Source: Micromonospora sp. WMMD1102
Lineage (GTDB): Bacteria > Actinomycetota > Actinomycetes > Mycobacteriales > Micromonosporaceae
Length of the DNA stretch: 64,000 bases
Reading direction: 5' to 3'
Assembly (NCBI RefSeq): GCF_029626265.1
Contig: NZ_JARUBN010000001.1
Coordinates: 8,187,001 to 8,251,000 of the forward strand
Under the pieces are notes generated by a model. It searched no databases and had not been told where the DNA came from. It worked only from the letters and a program-made list of their open reading frames with translations. Each line of letters begins with the position of its first letter. The first letter of the stretch is position 1. Below, one piece after another: positions 54,704 through 63,204 of this stretch. A program made the position numbers and the translations under genes.

Positions 54704-55807
54704 TCAGGCGAGAGCCTTGACCGACGCCTCGACCTTGGTGCGGACCGACTCCGGCAGCGGGGCGTAGCCCAGCTCGGTCAGGTCGGCCTGCCCCTCGGTG
54801 CTGGCGGCGTAGCCCAGGAAGCCCTTGACCAGCGCCAGCTTGTCGGCGGCGAGGCCCTTGGAGCAGACGATCTCGTAGGTCACCAGGACGATCGGGTACG
54901 CCCCGGCCTCCTTGGTGTTGAAGTCGATCTTCATCTTGAGGTCTTCGCCCTCGCCGGTCACCTCGGCGCCGGCGATGGTCTTACCGGCCGACTCCGGGGT
55001 CAGCTCAGCGAACTCGCCGGCCCCGTTGCCGATCTTGGCCATCTTCAGGCCGCCGTTCTCGGCGTACGACATCTCGACGTAGCTGATGCTGCCGTCGGCC
55101 TGCTTCACCGCGCTGGCCACACCGTCCGACTTGGCCGCACCGGTGCCGCCCGGCGCCTTCCAGGCCTTGCCCTTGCCGAAGGTCCAGTCGGCCTCGGCGG
55201 TCTTGGCCAGGAAGTCGGTGAAGTTGTCGGTGGTGCCCGACTCGTCCGAGCGGTGCACGGTCTGGATCGTGGTCGACGGCAGGGTCGCGCCCGGGTTGTC
55301 GGCCTTGATCGCGGCGTCGTCCCACTTGGTGACCTTGCCGGCGAAGATCTTCGCCAGGGTGGCCGGCTTGAGCTGGAGGTTGTCCAGGCCGTTCACGTTG
55401 TAGACGATCGCGACCGGGCCGATCACCATCGGCAGGTGGATGGCCTTGCCGTCGGGGCACTTGGCGTCGGCCTTCGGCTGCTCGTCCTCCTTGAGCGCCG
55501 AGTCCGAGCCGGCGAAGTCCGCGGTGCCGGCGATGAAGGCCTGGATGCCCGCACCGGAACCGCTCGGCTCGTAGTTGATGGTCGAGCCGGTGCACTTCTG
55601 CTGGTATGCCTTGCGCCACTCGTCGACGGCGTTCTTCTGCGCCGAGGAGCCCTGGGCGTTGATGGTCCCCGTGGCGCAGTCGGTCGCCGCGCCGGAGCCG
55701 GAGGCCGATGGCTCGGTGGGCTCGTTATTGTCCGAGCCGCACGCGCTGACTGCCAGTGCCGTGACCAGAGCGAGACAGGCAATGGTGCCGTGCCGCTGGA
55801 GCTTCAC
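54704..55807 (-). CDS. pstS: Phosphate-binding lipoprotein PstS
   Basis: A 367-residue lipoprotein. GTG 55807 is preferred because AAGGGA sits before it; GTG 55825 would add six residues. The signal peptide ends in a lipobox (LAVSACGSD). The mature protein has the phosphate-binding loops GSGAGIQAFIAGTADFAGSD and HRSDESGTTDNFTDFL. A PHO box lies ~120 bases upstream, fitting induction in low phosphate. Confidence 0.95.
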   Translation of the reverse strand: MKLQRHGTIACLALVTALAVSACGSDNNEPTEPSASGSGAATDCATGTINAQGSSAQKNAVDEWRKAYQQKCTGSTINYEPSGSGAGIQAFIAGTADFAGSDSALKEDEQPKADAKCPDGKAIHLPMVIGPVAIVYNVNGLDNLQLKPATLAKIFAGKVTKWDDAAIKADNPGATLPSTTIQTVHRSDESGTTDNFTDFLAKTAEADWTFGKGKAWKAPGGTGAAKSDGVASAVKQADGSISYVEMSYAENGGLKMAKIGNGAGEFAELTPESAGKTIAGAEVTGEGEDLKMKIDFNTKEAGAYPIVLVTYEIVCSKGLAADKLALVKGFLGYAASTEGQADLTELGYAPLPESVRTKVEASVKALA

Positions 55808-55924
55808 CTGAAAGGTTCCCTTCACCTTGTGTGCCTAGCAAGCCCGGGGCGCGGCCCCGGGAGCCGGCTGGTGGCCGGCTAGTAGGGAAGTTAGGAGCGC
55901 CAGGTAGCCGGTTCGCCGGTCGTG

Positions 55925-55942
55925 AGTGAACGCAGGGTGAAC
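55925..55942 (-). promoter_or_regulatory. PHO box upstream of pstS
   Basis: AGTGAAC (55925-55931) and GGTGAAC (55936-55942) are spaced exactly 11 bases. On the minus strand this reads GTTCACCCTGCGTTCACT, two PhoP direct-repeat units in the pstS orientation. Confidence 0.8.
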
Positions 55943-56070
55943 AGGGAGAGCCGGCTGGGTGGCCGGATCCTGAGGGCAAGATGTCCGTTCCGTGAACCGT
56001 GGGACCGGTGTGACGAGTAGGGCTATTAGCGCGGTTCACGACCGGTGGTGAGCGCTGCCTCGCAGCTCGG

Positions 56071-57024
56071 TCAGGCTGCCGTCGGAGTGTCGGACCAGCG
56101 GTAGCGGACGTGCCGCAGCCAGTTGGCGAAGCCGAGCCGGGCATAGAGTGCCATCGCCCCGGCGTTCGACTCGTCGACGTAGAGCATCACCCGGGACAGT
56201 CCCGCGTCGCGCAGGTGGTGCAGGCCGGCCAGGGTGAGCGCGCGGCCCAGCCCCAGCCCGTGGCTGTCCGGGTCGACGCCGAGCACGTACACCTCGCCGA
56301 TCGGGGTGGCCGCCTCCGTACGGTCGTGCACCTTCGTCCAGTGGAAGCCGAGCAGCCGTCCGGACGACTCCTCGACGGCGAGCAGGAAACCGGCCGGGTC
56401 GAACCACGGCTCGCCGAGCCGCAACCGCAGCTCGGCCGAGTTCCAGCGGCCCTGCTCGGGATGGCTGGCGAAGGCCCGCCGGTTGACGGCCAGCCACGCC
56501 TCGTCGTCGACGCCCGGCCGGAACGCCCGGATGGCGACCCCGGCCGGCAGGCCGACCTCGGGCAGCGGGTCCCGCAGCGACCGGCGCAGTTGCCACAGCA
56601 CCCGGGACCGGTGCAGCCCCAGGTCGAGGGCGAGCGCGGCGGCGGACGGATGGTCGCTGTGCGCCCAGACCAGCAGCGCTCCGCTTTCGGGTACGCCGGA
56701 CAGCGCCGCCGAGACCAGCGCCCGGCCGACCCCCTGCCGGCGCCACCCCGGATGTACGACGAGTTCGGCGTCGACCTCCCCCGCCTCGTCCGGCCCCTCC
56801 AGGAACCCGTAGCCGACAAGCGGTCCGGCCGGGTCCCGCACGACGAGATGACTGGCGGGGCCCGCCCCGGCGTGCCGCAGTCGCAGCGTCACGTGCTCGG
56901 AGAGCGGGTCGGCACCGTCGGCGACGCCCGCCGCACCGGCCAGCGCGAGTACCGCCGGCACGTCCGCCGGGCCGAGTTCGTCGAGCCTGGCCACCCGCGG
57001 GCCCGTCCCCTGGCCGTTGATCAC
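56071..57024 (-). CDS. mshD: Mycothiol synthase MshD
   Basis: A 317-residue tandem-GNAT enzyme from GTG 57024, adding acetyl to Cys-GlcN-Ins in the last step of mycothiol synthesis. First domain: AELVVHPGWRRQGVGRALV and LLVWAHSDHPSA. Second domain: IGEVYVLGVDPDSHGLGLGRAL and MLYVDESNAGAMALYARLGF, all highly characteristic of MshD. This marks the host as an actinobacterium. Confidence 0.95.
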   Translation of the reverse strand: MINGQGTGPRVARLDELGPADVPAVLALAGAAGVADGADPLSEHVTLRLRHAGAGPASHLVVRDPAGPLVGYGFLEGPDEAGEVDAELVVHPGWRRQGVGRALVSAALSGVPESGALLVWAHSDHPSAAALALDLGLHRSRVLWQLRRSLRDPLPEVGLPAGVAIRAFRPGVDDEAWLAVNRRAFASHPEQGRWNSAELRLRLGEPWFDPAGFLLAVEESSGRLLGFHWTKVHDRTEAATPIGEVYVLGVDPDSHGLGLGRALTLAGLHHLRDAGLSRVMLYVDESNAGAMALYARLGFANWLRHVRYRWSDTPTAA

Positions 57025-57064
57025 CTGTCCACCGTAACCCGCGCGAGGCGTCCACCGCCTCGGG

Positions 57065-58123
57065 TCAGCCGCCGACCGCCGGCTGCCCGCCCGGCGTCGG
57101 CTGCCCGCCGGCCACCCCAGGGGTGTTCGCCGACGGGCTGCCCGGGTCCGGCAGGCCGGTCGGCAGCGCGGCGAGCGCGTACTGCCGGGCGAGTTCGGGC
57201 AGCAGCCAGTAGAGCGCGACCATGGTGCCCTGCCGGTTGCCGCCTCCGTCGTGCAGCAGCACGATCGACCCGGGCGCGATGCCGGTGCTCACCCGGGTCG
57301 CGATCGTCGCCGCGCTCGGCCGGGTCCAGTCCTGCGGGTCGACCGCCCAGTGCACGGAGGTCATGCCCAACTGCCGGGCCACCTCGACCACCCGGGCGGT
57401 CCAGGCGCCGCCCGGCTGCCGGAAGTACCCGATCCGGGCGTCGGGCACGGCGGCCCGGATCGCCTCGCTGGTGCGTTCCAGGTCGGCCCGGATGCTGGCG
57501 GCGGGGCGCTTGCCGAGGTCGGTGTCGTGCCGCCAGGTGTGGTTGCACAGGGTGTGCCCGTCCGCCACGATCGCCCGGACCAGTTCGGGATGGGCCTGGG
57601 CGTTCTCGCCGACCAGGCAGAAGGTCGCCTTGACGTGGTATTCGCGCAGTGCGGCCAGGGCCTGCGGGGTGTACCGGGGATCGGGGCCGTCGTCGAAGGT
57701 CAGCGCCACCTGGGGACCTCCGGTGCTGACCCGGGCGCCGTACGGCCCGCCCGGCTCGGCGGGGAGCTGCCCCGGCTGGTACGCCCGGGTCCGGTCCGAC
57801 TCGGCGGTACCGGGCTGGCCGCTGCCGCGGGCCGGTGCGCTGGCGGACGGCGTCGGCGGCGGCTGACCACCCGGTCGTCCGGTCGGCCCGTCGCGCTGTC
57901 CGGGCTCGGCCCGTCCGCCGGTGGAGTCGTTTCCCGCCGGGTCCCCGGGACGGTCGCCAGGCGTACCGCCCGGTTGGGGATGGTGCTGGGCCCGGGTCTC
58001 CGGCCGGGCGAACGGGCCGCCGGGGCGGCCGAGGGTGTGCCCGAGCGCGTACGCGCCGCCGAGCACGGCGGCGGTGACCAGGGTGGCGACCGTGAGCATG
58101 TGGGTCCGGGAGACGGTGGGCAT
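57065..58123 (-). CDS. Polysaccharide deacetylase (NodB fold), membrane-anchored or secreted
   Basis: A 352-residue protein. An N-terminal hydrophobic segment (MLTVATLVTAAVLGGAYALG) is a signal or anchor, followed by ~95 disordered Pro/Gly residues. The NodB domain has VALTFDDGPDPRYTP (catalytic and metal Asp), ICNHTWRHD-like CNHTWRHDT (metal His), RQPGGAW and IVLLHDGGG. All metal ligands are present. It likely trims acetyl groups from cell-wall polymer. Confidence 0.9.
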   Translation of the reverse strand: MPTVSRTHMLTVATLVTAAVLGGAYALGHTLGRPGGPFARPETRAQHHPQPGGTPGDRPGDPAGNDSTGGRAEPGQRDGPTGRPGGQPPPTPSASAPARGSGQPGTAESDRTRAYQPGQLPAEPGGPYGARVSTGGPQVALTFDDGPDPRYTPQALAALREYHVKATFCLVGENAQAHPELVRAIVADGHTLCNHTWRHDTDLGKRPAASIRADLERTSEAIRAAVPDARIGYFRQPGGAWTARVVEVARQLGMTSVHWAVDPQDWTRPSAATIATRVSTGIAPGSIVLLHDGGGNRQGTMVALYWLLPELARQYALAALPTGLPDPGSPSANTPGVAGGQPTPGGQPAVGG

Positions 58124-58321
58124 CAGCGCGCCGCCGTGCGGAGGTCGGGGGCAGCCGTTCGTACCGTGCCGAAAACCGCAGTGGAAACCGCTGGTGCCAC
58201 CTCTGCCTCCTCCGGACGTTCCCGGTCAAGGCTACGTACGTATTGCCTGAATCCTCATGTTTTTGGCATTTCCCGGACCGCTCCTTCCGGAAGCCCACCT
58301 GCCGCCGCCGCTGGTACGCCA

Positions 58322-58354
58322 GAAGGCCACCCGGCACGCCGCCGGATGGCCTTC
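58322..58354 (-). terminator. Terminator of glnR
   Basis: GAAGGCCA (58322-58329) pairs with TGGCCTTC (58347-58354), with an inner CCGGC/GCCGG pairing (58331-58345). It lies 19 bases past the glnR stop on the minus strand. Confidence 0.8.
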
Positions 58355-58373
58355 GTGGTCGAGACGGGTCGGG

Positions 58374-59087
58374 TCAGACGGGCAGCGGCACGTTCTCCGA
58401 CTCCGGCAGCGGCCGGGAGGGCGGGGTGACGAACTTGTAGCCGACCTGCCGGACGGTGCCGATCATCGACTCGTACTCCGAGCCGAGCTTGGCCCGCAGC
58501 CGGCGTACGTGCACGTCGACGGTGCGGGTGCCGCCGAAGTAGTCGTAGCCCCAGACCTCCCGGAGCAACTGGTCCCGGGTGAAGACCCGGCCCGGGTGCT
58601 GGGCGAGGAACTTGAGCAGCTCGAACTCCTTGTAGGTCAGGTCGAGCGGGCGGCCCTTGAGCTTGGCGGCGTACGTGTCGGGGTCGATGCTCAGCTCACC
58701 GGCCCGGATCAGCCCGCCGGCCGCGGCGGTCGCGTTGCTCAGCCGGCCCACCGCGAGTCGCAGCCGCGCCTCCACCTCGGCCGGGCCGGCGCTGGCCAGG
58801 ATCACGTCGTCGACGCCCCAGTCGGCGTTGAGCGCGATCAGACCGGCCTCGGTCACCACCGCCACCAGCGGCACACCGAGCCCGGTGGCGTGCAACATCC
58901 GGCAGGTGGCCCGCGCCTCGCTCAGTTCCGAGCGGGCGTCGACGAGCACGGCATCCGGGCTGGGCCCGGAGACGAGGGTGCGGACATCGCGGGGGGCGGT
59001 ACGCACCGAGTGGGGGAGCAAATCGAGTGCCGGCAGCACAACGGACGGTTCGCCTGCACGCGCGGTCACCAGCAGCAGGATCTCCAC
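58374..59087 (-). CDS. glnR: Nitrogen-response regulator GlnR (OmpR/PhoB-type orphan)
   Basis: A 237-residue regulator from GTG 59087 with GGAGG six bases before it. The receiver lacks the full acidic pocket but keeps Asp50 ([10 protein letters not shown]), as in GlnR, which works as an unphosphorylated dimer. The winged helix [19 protein letters not shown] and [20 protein letters not shown] is near-identical to Streptomyces GlnR as I remember it. It controls glnA, amtB and other nitrogen genes. No partner kinase is adjacent. Confidence 0.93.
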   Translation of the reverse strand: MEILLLVTARAGEPSVVLPALDLLPHSVRTAPRDVRTLVSGPSPDAVLVDARSELSEARATCRMLHATGLGVPLVAVVTEAGLIALNADWGVDDVILASAGPAEVEARLRLAVGRLSNATAAAGGLIRAGELSIDPDTYAAKLKGRPLDLTYKEFELLKFLAQHPGRVFTRDQLLREVWGYDYFGGTRTVDVHVRRLRAKLGSEYESMIGTVRQVGYKFVTPPSRPLPESENVPLPV

Positions 59088-59358
59088 ACATCACCTCCGT
59101 CCCGGCGGCGCGTCGAGCGCCGCGCGGTGGCCAGCGGCGCTCGGGCGGGGAACTCCGGGACCGCTGGAGACTGGGGTCGTCCCGGCGTCACTGACGGGCA
59201 GGTAAGGCTCAACCCTATCGGAACTTCCGTCGGGTGTTCTCACACGTTCGGTTCATCGGTTGTGTGATCGGTCATTACCGGCAGGTTTCCGGATCGTGTT
59301 GCCGTGCGAGGGCGGCCGGGCCCGGCGCGTCGGGCGGCCGATCTGGCACGATCAGGGC

Positions 59359-60519
59359 GTGTACCCCTCGACGCCACCGGAGACAGGCCGGGACTCCTGG
59401 CCGGAGAACCGCCCGGGTCCGGCCGGCCCGCACCGCGCCCCGGACCCGCGCGGTCGCCCCGCCGGCCCGGACCCCCGCAGCCCCTTCGACGGCCCCCGCC
59501 CGGCCGACGGCCCAAGGCTGCCCGACGGCCCCCGGACGCCCGACGGTCCGCGCGGTGGCGACGGCCCGCGCGGTGGCGACGCTCCGCGGGACCCGGACGG
59601 CTCCCGCCCCGGTGGCGGCCACCGGGGCGGCGGCGGGGCGCGGCCGGACAGCGAGGTGGACCCGGCGGACCTCGACGACGACGAGGAACTGCCGCCGGTA
59701 CCGGTACGCCGGCTGCTCTCGGTGGCGATCGCCGGCTTCGCCGGACTACTCGGCACCGGCCTGATCTTCGGGGCCCAGACCGCCGGCCCGGGGGCCCGGC
59801 TGCCGTTCGCGGTGGTCGTCTTCGGGGTGCAGTTGCTCTTCGTGCTGGCCTGGACCATGGCGATGCGACCGCCGGCCCTGCTGCTGGTCGGCGGGGTCGC
59901 GGTGCTGGCGGCGGGCGCTGCCGACGCCGCCGCCGTACTGCCGCAGATCGCCGCGCTCGCCCCCCTCGGGTACGTGGCGGCCGGCGGCTTCCTCGTCGGG
60001 GTACTCGGGCAACTCGTCCGGTCGGCGGACCGGGCCCGGGTGACCGACTCGCTCGGCGCCACCCTCTTCATCGTGGTCGGGGTGGTCGCGTTCGGCACCC
60101 TGATCGTGCTGAGCCGGATCCCGAAGGGCACCCAGGCGATCTTCGTCTGCCTGACGGCGGCGGCGGTGGCGCTGACCGTCGCCCGGCTGACCGACGCGCT
60201 GCTGCCCTGGCCCCGGCTGGCCCCGCAGGTGCCGCGCGGCGCCGCCGGTGTGGTGATCGGGGCGATGCTCGGCACCCTCGCCGCCGGCATCCTCGGCAGC
60301 TACCTGGTGGCGTTCACCCCGACCAGCGGCGCGATGATCGGACTGGTCGCCGCCGCCGCGGCCGTGCTGGCCGACCTCGGGGTCGGCTACGCCGAGGCGG
60401 GCCGGCTGATGGCCGGCGAACCACCGACGATGTGGGTGGCCCGGCACATGCAGGGACCGCTCGGCGGCTTCGCCCTGGCCGCCCCGGCGGCGTACGCGAT
60501 GAGCGTCTTCTTCCTGTAG
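59359..60519 (+). CDS. Membrane protein with disordered Pro/Asp/Gly N-terminus
   Basis: A 386-residue protein from GTG 59359. The first ~110 residues are low-complexity with repeated GPRxxDGPR units. About eight hydrophobic segments follow (LLSVAIAGFAGLLGTGLIFG onward), ending at MSVFFL. I do not recognise a named family, though a similar gene sits by glnR in Streptomyces, as I recall. No catalytic motif. Confidence 0.75.
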   Translation: MYPSTPPETGRDSWPENRPGPAGPHRAPDPRGRPAGPDPRSPFDGPRPADGPRLPDGPRTPDGPRGGDGPRGGDAPRDPDGSRPGGGHRGGGGARPDSEVDPADLDDDEELPPVPVRRLLSVAIAGFAGLLGTGLIFGAQTAGPGARLPFAVVVFGVQLLFVLAWTMAMRPPALLLVGGVAVLAAGAADAAAVLPQIAALAPLGYVAAGGFLVGVLGQLVRSADRARVTDSLGATLFIVVGVVAFGTLIVLSRIPKGTQAIFVCLTAAAVALTVARLTDALLPWPRLAPQVPRGAAGVVIGAMLGTLAAGILGSYLVAFTPTSGAMIGLVAAAAAVLADLGVGYAEAGRLMAGEPPTMWVARHMQGPLGGFALAAPAAYAMSVFFL

Positions 60520-60615
60520 GAAACGACTCTGTTAGCGTCGGTCCGCCCCGGCGGTTGGAGATCTGCCCGATCGGGTAGATAGGGGCCGGCGACGGGACCG
60601 GAGCAGGGAGGCGGC

Positions 60616-61428
60616 GTGGCGGACAGCTATCCGGCAGAGGACGGGACGTACGGCGAGAAGCCCCGCCGCCGCAGGGGGCGCCGGGCGCTCGTGGTCCTGG
60701 TCATCCTGCTCCTGGTGCTCGCCGGGCTGCTGGTGGTGGCCGACCGGGTCGCCGCCGGGGTGGCCGAGCGGATGGTCGCCGAGCAGGTCGACAAGGAGAT
60801 TTCCCGGAAGAACATCCAGTCCTCGGCGCCGGAGGTGACCGTCGGCGGTTTCCCGTTCCTGACCCAGGTGGTGGGCGGCCGGTACGACTCGGTCAAGGTG
60901 CTGCTCCGGGACGTGCAGGGGCCGGTGGAGGGGACGGACGCGACCGTGAAGGTGCCGGAGCTGACGGTGGACGCCCGGAACGTGACCGCGTCGCTGGACA
61001 CGCTCCGCTCCGGCCAGGGCGAGGTCACCGCGAAGACGGTCCAGGGCACCGGGACGGTGGCGTACGACAGCGTGGTGGCGCTGATCGACCGGCCCGGGGT
61101 GCAGCTGCGGGAGCAGGAGGGCAAGCTCGGCGTCACCGCGCCGGTGCAGGTGCCGATCATCAACCAGGAGCTGACCGTCCAGGGCACCGCGAACGTGACG
61201 GTCGACGGCGACGACATCGTGATCACCTTCGACCGGCTCAGCTCCGCCGACCTGCCGGACAACCCGGTGATCCAGACCTTCGTCAACAACTTCGCCCGGC
61301 AGCTCTCGGTCCGGGTGCCGCTGCCGCCGCTGCCGTTCGCACTGCAACTGCACGAGGTACGGCCACTGCCGAACGGGCTGGCCGTCACCGCCAGCGCCCG
61401 GGACGTGGCACTGAGCGAGGTCAGCTGA
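60616..61428 (+). CDS. DUF2993 / LmeA-family lipid-binding protein
   Basis: A 270-residue protein from GTG 60616. One N-terminal transmembrane helix (ALVVLVILLLVLAGLLVVADR) anchors an extracytoplasmic domain. VGGFPFLTQVVGGRYDSVKV and the closing LPPLPFALQLHEVRPLPNGLAVTASA are hallmark DUF2993 motifs. Mycobacterial LmeA affects mannan elongation of lipomannan; here a role in envelope lipid handling is likely. Confidence 0.85.
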   Translation: MADSYPAEDGTYGEKPRRRRGRRALVVLVILLLVLAGLLVVADRVAAGVAERMVAEQVDKEISRKNIQSSAPEVTVGGFPFLTQVVGGRYDSVKVLLRDVQGPVEGTDATVKVPELTVDARNVTASLDTLRSGQGEVTAKTVQGTGTVAYDSVVALIDRPGVQLREQEGKLGVTAPVQVPIINQELTVQGTANVTVDGDDIVITFDRLSSADLPDNPVIQTFVNNFARQLSVRVPLPPLPFALQLHEVRPLPNGLAVTASARDVALSEVS

Positions 61429-61564
61429 GCGAGGCCGGTCGAGCGGTCCGGTCCCGGCGGGGCCGGACCCGGCGTCGTGCCGGGCGCGGTCGGCGTTGCC
61501 CGGCGATCCCGGATCGTGGTTGGTCCTGTGTAACGCCTTCGTCGCACTGGTAAGCTCCCCGTTC

Positions 61565-61642
61565 ATGGGGACGCTCCTCACCAAACGGCGCGCGGTCGAC
61601 CTGTGCCGCGTGGCCACCTGCCTGTGTCGCCCCGTCATCTGA
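61565..61642 (+). CDS. Cys-rich leader peptide upstream of cysA2
   Basis: A 25-residue ORF, ATG 61565 to TGA 61642. The C-terminal part reads VDLCRVATCLCRPVI, with three Cys codons (TGC, TGC, TGT). This matches actinobacterial short leader ORFs thought to sense Cys supply by ribosome stalling (Cys-responsive attenuation, as in mycobacteria). A TAAGCT -10-like box at 61551-61556 would place the transcript start at or near the ATG, so it may be leaderless. Confidence 0.85.
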   Translation: MGTLLTKRRAVDLCRVATCLCRPVI

Positions 61643-61811
61643 CGGCGGGGCTGTCCTGCGTTCCCTCTGAAGCCTTTCCCCACGCCCGGCAGCGGCGCCG
61701 TCGCACGTACCCGTGATCCCGTCCTTTGGGTCCCGCGCGTGACATGCGACAACCACATCGGTCGATCCGCACGCGCAGGCTCACACACAATCCTCACCAA
61801 GGAGTGATCTG

Positions 61812-62660
61812 ATGAGTCGCGACACCGCACTCGTCTCGGCCGACTGGGCCGAGAAGAACCTCGACGCTCCCGGCGTGGTCTTCGTCGAGGTCGACGAGGA
61901 CACCACCGCCTACGACGGCGGGCACATCGCCGGTGCGATCAAGCTCGACTGGAAGACCGACCTCCAGGACCCGGTACGCCGGGACTTCGTGAACAAGGCC
62001 CAGTTCGAGGCGCTGCTCTCCGAGCGCGGCATCTCCAACGACGACGTCGTGGTGCTCTACGGCGGCAACAACAACTGGTTCGCCGCCTACGCGTACTGGT
62101 ACTTCAAGCTCTACGGCCACGGCGACGTGAAGCTGCTCGACGGCGGCCGCAAGAAGTGGGAGCTGGACGCCCGCCCGCTGGTCACCGAGACCGTCTCCCG
62201 CCCCGCCACGCAGTACGTCGCGCAGGAGCCGGACCTGTCGATCCGGGCCTTCCGCGACGAGGCGGTCGCCGCGATCGGCAGCAAGAACCTGGTCGACGTG
62301 CGCTCCCCCGACGAGTACGCCGGCCGGCTGCTCGCCCCGGCGCACCTGCCGCAGGAGCAGGCGCAGCGGGCCGGGCACATCCCGACCGCGATCAGTGTGC
62401 CGTGGTCGAAGGCGGCGAACGAGGACGGCACCTTCAAGTCCGACGACGAGCTGCGCAGGATCTACGGCGAGGCGGGGCTGGACGGCGGCAGGGACACCAT
62501 CGCGTACTGCCGGATCGGCGAGCGCTCCTCGCACACCTGGTTCGTGCTCAAGGAGCTGCTCGGGCACCAGAACGTGAAGAACTACGACGGATCCTGGACC
62601 GAGTACGGCTCGCTTGTCGGCGTGCCGGTGGCGCTCGGCGACGAGCCGGGGGAGGCGTGA
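61812..62660 (+). CDS. cysA2: Thiosulfate sulfurtransferase (rhodanese)
   Basis: A 282-residue two-domain rhodanese with a good AAGGAG site. The inactive N-terminal domain ends near LLDGGRKKWELD. The active C-terminal domain has LVDVRSPDEYAG and the catalytic Cys in YCRIGERSSHTW. It matches mycobacterial CysA2/SseA-type enzymes, moving sulfane sulfur to acceptors. A Cys leader peptide upstream and DUF1416 gene downstream support a role in sulfur metabolism. Confidence 0.94.
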   Translation: MSRDTALVSADWAEKNLDAPGVVFVEVDEDTTAYDGGHIAGAIKLDWKTDLQDPVRRDFVNKAQFEALLSERGISNDDVVVLYGGNNNWFAAYAYWYFKLYGHGDVKLLDGGRKKWELDARPLVTETVSRPATQYVAQEPDLSIRAFRDEAVAAIGSKNLVDVRSPDEYAGRLLAPAHLPQEQAQRAGHIPTAISVPWSKAANEDGTFKSDDELRRIYGEAGLDGGRDTIAYCRIGERSSHTWFVLKELLGHQNVKNYDGSWTEYGSLVGVPVALGDEPGEA

Positions 62661-62986
62661 GCACCATGACCGCTCCGATCGCCGCCGGCTGCGCGGCACC
62701 CGACCAGGCGGCTCCGCTGCCGGCGAGCCTGGACCTGGAGAAGGAAACCGTGATCACCGGGGTCGTCAGCGCCGAGAACGGCGACCCGGTTCCCGGGGCG
62801 TACGTCCGGCTGCTCGACTCCACCGGCGAGTTCACCGCCGAGGTGGTCACCTCGCCGGCCGGGCAGTTCCGGTTCTTCGCCGCGCCCGGCACCTGGACGC
62901 TGCGGGCGCTCTCCCGGCATGGCAACGGCGACCTCTCGGTCACCGCCGGCCGGGGCATCAACGAGGTGGCCGTCACGGTCGCCTGA
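62657..62986 (+). CDS. DUF1416 family protein (SseC-like)
   Basis: A 109-residue protein from GTG 62657, which overlaps the cysA2 stop (GTGA); ATG 62666 is an alternative. ITGVVSAENGDPVPGAYVRLL and FRFFAAPGTWTLRALS give the DUF1416 beta-sandwich resembling a carboxypeptidase-regulatory fold. In mycobacteria the orthologue (sseC) sits beside cysA2. The function is unproven, but translational coupling implies a shared sulfur-transfer role. Confidence 0.9.
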   Translation: MSTMTAPIAAGCAAPDQAAPLPASLDLEKETVITGVVSAENGDPVPGAYVRLLDSTGEFTAEVVTSPAGQFRFFAAPGTWTLRALSRHGNGDLSVTAGRGINEVAVTVA

Positions 62987-63002
62987 CCTTCCGCAAACCA
63001 CC

Positions 63003-63040
63003 GGCCCCGCCGGCGTCGCCTTCCCGACGCGGGCGGGGCC
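63003..63040 (+). terminator. Terminator of the cysA2 operon
   Basis: GGCCCCGCC (63003-63011) pairs with GGCGGGGCC (63032-63040), a 9-bp perfect stem 16 bases after the DUF1416 stop. Confidence 0.75.
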
Positions 63041-63088
63041 TGCTGCGTCGAGCACCGACAGCGGCCTGCTGCGTCGAGCACCGACAGC
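63037..63088. repeat. Tandem duplication of a 26-bp unit
   Basis: A 26-base unit beginning GGCCTGCTGCGTCGAGCACC is repeated perfectly at 63037-63062 and 63063-63088. The first copy begins inside the right arm of the terminator. Confidence 0.85.
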
Positions 63089-63165
63089 GCGACGAGAGCA
63101 CCGGGCCGGCCGCCCGGATTCCGTCGGCCTCCGCGCCGAGTGAGCCGGGGCACAGGAACTCGGGC

Positions 63166-63186
63166 TTGACCCTGACGCTACGTCAA
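63166..63186 (+). promoter_or_regulatory. Possible operator of the ABC ATPase gene
   Basis: TTGAC (63166-63170) and GTCAA (63182-63186) form a dyad around CCTGACGCTAC, ending 18 bases before the ATPase ATG. The core resembles promoters I associate with MerR-type drug regulators (TTGACCCTGACG). There is no clear -10 hexamer at normal spacing. Confidence 0.35.
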
Positions 63187-63204
63187 CCCCGCACGCTGTT
63201 CGCC

